This document shows, one piece after another, positions 62,430 to 64,000 of a DNA stretch of 64,000 nucleotides (positions within the stretch are counted from its first letter, which is position 1; each line of letters begins with the position of its first letter). The translations under genes were made by a program, and so were the position numbers. Origin of the DNA: CBDCWO01 sp965223405 (GTDB lineage Bacteria; Bacteroidota; Bacteroidia; Chitinophagales; Saprospiraceae). Below the pieces are notes generated by a model. The model was not told the DNA's origin and searched no databases. It saw only the letters and a program-made list of their open reading frames with translations. The stretch spans positions 3,472,001 to 3,536,000 of the forward strand of contig CBDCWO010000006.1 in NCBI GenBank assembly GCA_965223405.1. Direction: 5' to 3'.

Positions 62430-62699
62430 ATGTCAAAAATATCGATCGTAGCTCGACAGCGTAAAAGAGAAAAGATGGTGGCTAAATACGCTGAATTACG
62501 AAAAAAATTAAAAGAAGAAGGCCGTTACGATGAATTGGATAAATTACCTAAAAATTCATCACCGGTACGATTAAAAAACCGATGTCAATTGACCGGTCGA
62601 CCCAAGGGGTATATCCGGCGATTCGGATTGTGCAGAAATATGTTTAGGGATATGGCTTTGGCAGGAAAAATTCCAGGAGTAAGAAAAGCTAGCTGGTAA
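62430..62699 (+). CDS. rpsN: 30S ribosomal protein S14 (zinc-free type)
   Basis: 89 aa. VARQRKREKMVAKYAELRKKLKEEGRYDELDKLPKNSSPVRLKNRCQLTGRPKGYIRRFGLCRNMFRDMA is the long, zinc-independent form: the two CxxC pairs of the zinc type are absent. 9 bp after rplE. Confidence 0.98.
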   Translation: MSKISIVARQRKREKMVAKYAELRKKLKEEGRYDELDKLPKNSSPVRLKNRCQLTGRPKGYIRRFGLCRNMFRDMALAGKIPGVRKASW

Positions 62700-62724
62700 T
62701 TATCGGTATCATAAATTTATCAAA

Positions 62725-63132
62725 ATGGCATTAACAGATCCAATTGCAGATTATTTAACCAGAATCCGAAACGCTCAGCAAGCAGGTCATCGTATTGTTG
62801 AGATACCGGCTTCAAGTATGAAAAAGAGAATTACTGAGATTTTATACGATCAAGGGTATATTTTGAAATATGCATTTGATGGAGAAAAAGGTACTAAAGA
62901 AGATGTGATCAAAATAGCATTAAAATATGATCCGTTGACCAAAGAACCCACGATTCGATCTTTAGGAAGAATCAGTAGACCTGGATTGAGAAAATATGTA
63001 AAGAAAGCTAACTTGCCTAGAATCATCAATGGCTTGGGAATTGCAATTGTTTCAACTTCCAAAGGATTGATGACCAGCAAACAAGCTGAAAAAGAAAATG
63101 TAGGTGGAGAATTGATTTGTTTTGTCTCCTAA
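62725..63132 (+). CDS. rpsH: 30S ribosomal protein S8
   Basis: 135 aa. DPIADYLTRIRNAQQAGHRIVEIPASSMKKRITEILYDQGYI and the C-terminal GLGIAIVSTSKGLMTSKQAEKENVGGELICFVS are canonical. In E. coli S8 represses the spc operon by binding near rplE; no matching helix was identified here. 25 bp after rpsN. Confidence 0.98.
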   Translation: MALTDPIADYLTRIRNAQQAGHRIVEIPASSMKKRITEILYDQGYILKYAFDGEKGTKEDVIKIALKYDPLTKEPTIRSLGRISRPGLRKYVKKANLPRIINGLGIAIVSTSKGLMTSKQAEKENVGGELICFVS

Positions 63133-63151
63133 TAGTTAAACAAGCGATATT

Positions 63152-63706
63152 ATGTCAAGGATAGGAAAAGCAACCATAGATATACCGGCAGGGGTAAATA
63201 TTGATGTTTCAAAATCTAATGTGGTAAAAGTCAAAGGTCCTAAGGGAGAGCTTACAAAACAAATCCATCCGGATATGAGCTTGAAAATTGAGGATTCAAA
63301 ACTGAATATTGAAAGACCCACAGATCAAAAGCGTCATCGAGCAATGCATGGTCTTTACAGATCATTGGTGGCCAATATGGTCGAAGGGGTATCCAAGGGT
63401 TTTGAAAAAGAATTACACTTGATCGGAGTTGGTTATCGAGCCAATAATACGGGTAATCTCCTGGAGATATCAGTAGGTTATTCGCATCAGATATATTTTT
63501 ATGTTCCGGATGAATTAAAGTTGGAGACTGCCATGGAAAAAGGGAAGCCTCCGATCATCAAATTATCGGGTAGCGACAAGGAATTGGTAGGACAAATTGC
63601 AGCCAAAATCAGATCATACCGTAAACCAGAACCTTACAAAGGAAAGGGTATTAAATACAGCACTGAAGAGATAAGAAGGAAAGCTGGAAAAGCGGCTGCT
63701 AAATAA
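63152..63706 (+). CDS. rplF: 50S ribosomal protein L6
   Basis: 184 aa, two L6-type beta-sheet domains: SRIGKATIDIPAGVNIDVSKSNVVKVKGPKGELTK first; LIGVGYRANNTGNLLEISVGYSHQIYF and KIRSYRKPEPYKGKGIKYSTEEIRRKAGKAA second. Lies near the GTPase-associated centre. 19 bp after rpsH. Confidence 0.98.
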   Translation: MSRIGKATIDIPAGVNIDVSKSNVVKVKGPKGELTKQIHPDMSLKIEDSKLNIERPTDQKRHRAMHGLYRSLVANMVEGVSKGFEKELHLIGVGYRANNTGNLLEISVGYSHQIYFYVPDELKLETAMEKGKPPIIKLSGSDKELVGQIAAKIRSYRKPEPYKGKGIKYSTEEIRRKAGKAAAK

Positions 63707-63731
63707 TTTATAAGACTGAAATGACGAAACG

Positions 63732-64000
63732 ATGAAGTTTTCAAAAACAAAGAGAAGGAAAAAGATCCACCATAGCATACGCAGAAAAATTAGTGGGACA
63801 AGTATTAAACCCAGACTTTCAGTTTTTAGAAGTAATCGATACATCTATTGTCAATTAGTAGACGATATTAGTGGACACACTATAGTTTCTGCCTCTACTC
63901 AGGATCAATCCGTTGATGGATCAGTTACTAAATCCGAACAAGCAAAGCAGGTCGGAAAATTGATTGCTGAAAAAGCACAAAAATTAAATATCGATTCCGT
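63732..64000 (+). CDS. rplR: 50S ribosomal protein L18 (3' end outside window)
   Basis: About 89 codons present; the frame runs off the right edge. Starts at ATG 63732; the ATG at 63721 in another frame stops after four codons. Reads KFSKTKRRKKIHHSIRRKISGTSIKPRLSVFRSNRYIYCQLVDDISGHTIVSAST, the 5S rRNA-binding L18 core. 25 bp after rplF, in the expected operon position. Confidence 0.95.
   Translation, partial: MKFSKTKRRKKIHHSIRRKISGTSIKPRLSVFRSNRYIYCQLVDDISGHTIVSASTQDQSVDGSVTKSEQAKQVGKLIAEKAQKLNIDS

Overview
This is a 64 kb chromosomal stretch from a member of the Bacteroidota, most likely a Saprospirales-like lineage. The placement is an inference. It rests on a CHU_C-type C-terminal sorting domain, TonB receptors with carboxypeptidase-like N-domains, a DUF4249 partner lipoprotein, a TTTG-N19-TATCTTTG promoter ahead of rpsL, few Shine-Dalgarno sequences, and a str/S10 operon with no tuf between fusA and rpsJ. 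No tRNA, rRNA, CRISPR array or transposase gene was seen.

Layout. (1) 1-6.3 kb: the 3' half of rpoB, then rpoC and its intrinsic terminator. (2) 6.3-52.6 kb: a long accessory or housekeeping mixture between the RNA polymerase genes and the ribosomal operon. 6.3-10.8 kb holds small single genes (SRPBCC, sulfatase, DUF1428, a toroid-like protein) among decayed repeats, including a possible 5' stub of a group II intron directly after the rpoC terminator. 10.8-22.4 kb holds two TonB receptor units, a DUF2975/CPBP/XRE unit, GNAT, AraC, a CPBP gene broken at a T10 run, and a 654-bp segment bounded by a perfect 18-bp inverted repeat. 22.7-30.1 kb holds a large secreted protein of uncertain function, SRPBCC, VOC, AraC, DsrE, a methyltransferase and an unknown. 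30.2-45.1 kb holds riboflavin synthase coupled to a sorted surface protein, membrane glycosyltransferase-like proteins, RidA, tandem ssb genes, an HtrA-like protease without signal peptide, an ECF sigma/membrane/beta-repeat operon, an amidohydrolase and a polyprenyl synthase.

(3) 45.3-51.7 kb is the most interesting part. A PIF1-like helicase gene is followed by a compact three-gene hipB-hipS-hipT (HipBST-type) kinase toxin-antitoxin operon with a strong palindrome upstream. A diverged second copy of the last ~60 helicase codons lies just past hipT, so the toxin-antitoxin module is bracketed by a duplicated helicase 3' end. The next gene is a GT-C type membrane protein lacking its N-terminal part.

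(4) 52.2-64 kb: an 8-bp GT-rich tandem repeat between a GNAT gene and rpsL, then the str-S10-spc cluster: rpsL, rpsG, fusA, rpsJ, rplC, rplD, rplW, rplB, rpsS, rplV, rpsC, rplP, rpmC, rpsQ, rplN, rplX, rplE, rpsN, rpsH, rplF and a partial rplR.

Genes that appear to work together: rpoB/rpoC; the TonB receptor with its DUF4249 partner; the second TonB receptor with its overlapping lipoprotein; the sigma factor, membrane protein and beta-repeat protein (overlapping start/stop codons); the CHU_C protein and ribE (TAATG overlap); hipBST (overlaps of 14 and 4 bp); and the ribosomal operon.
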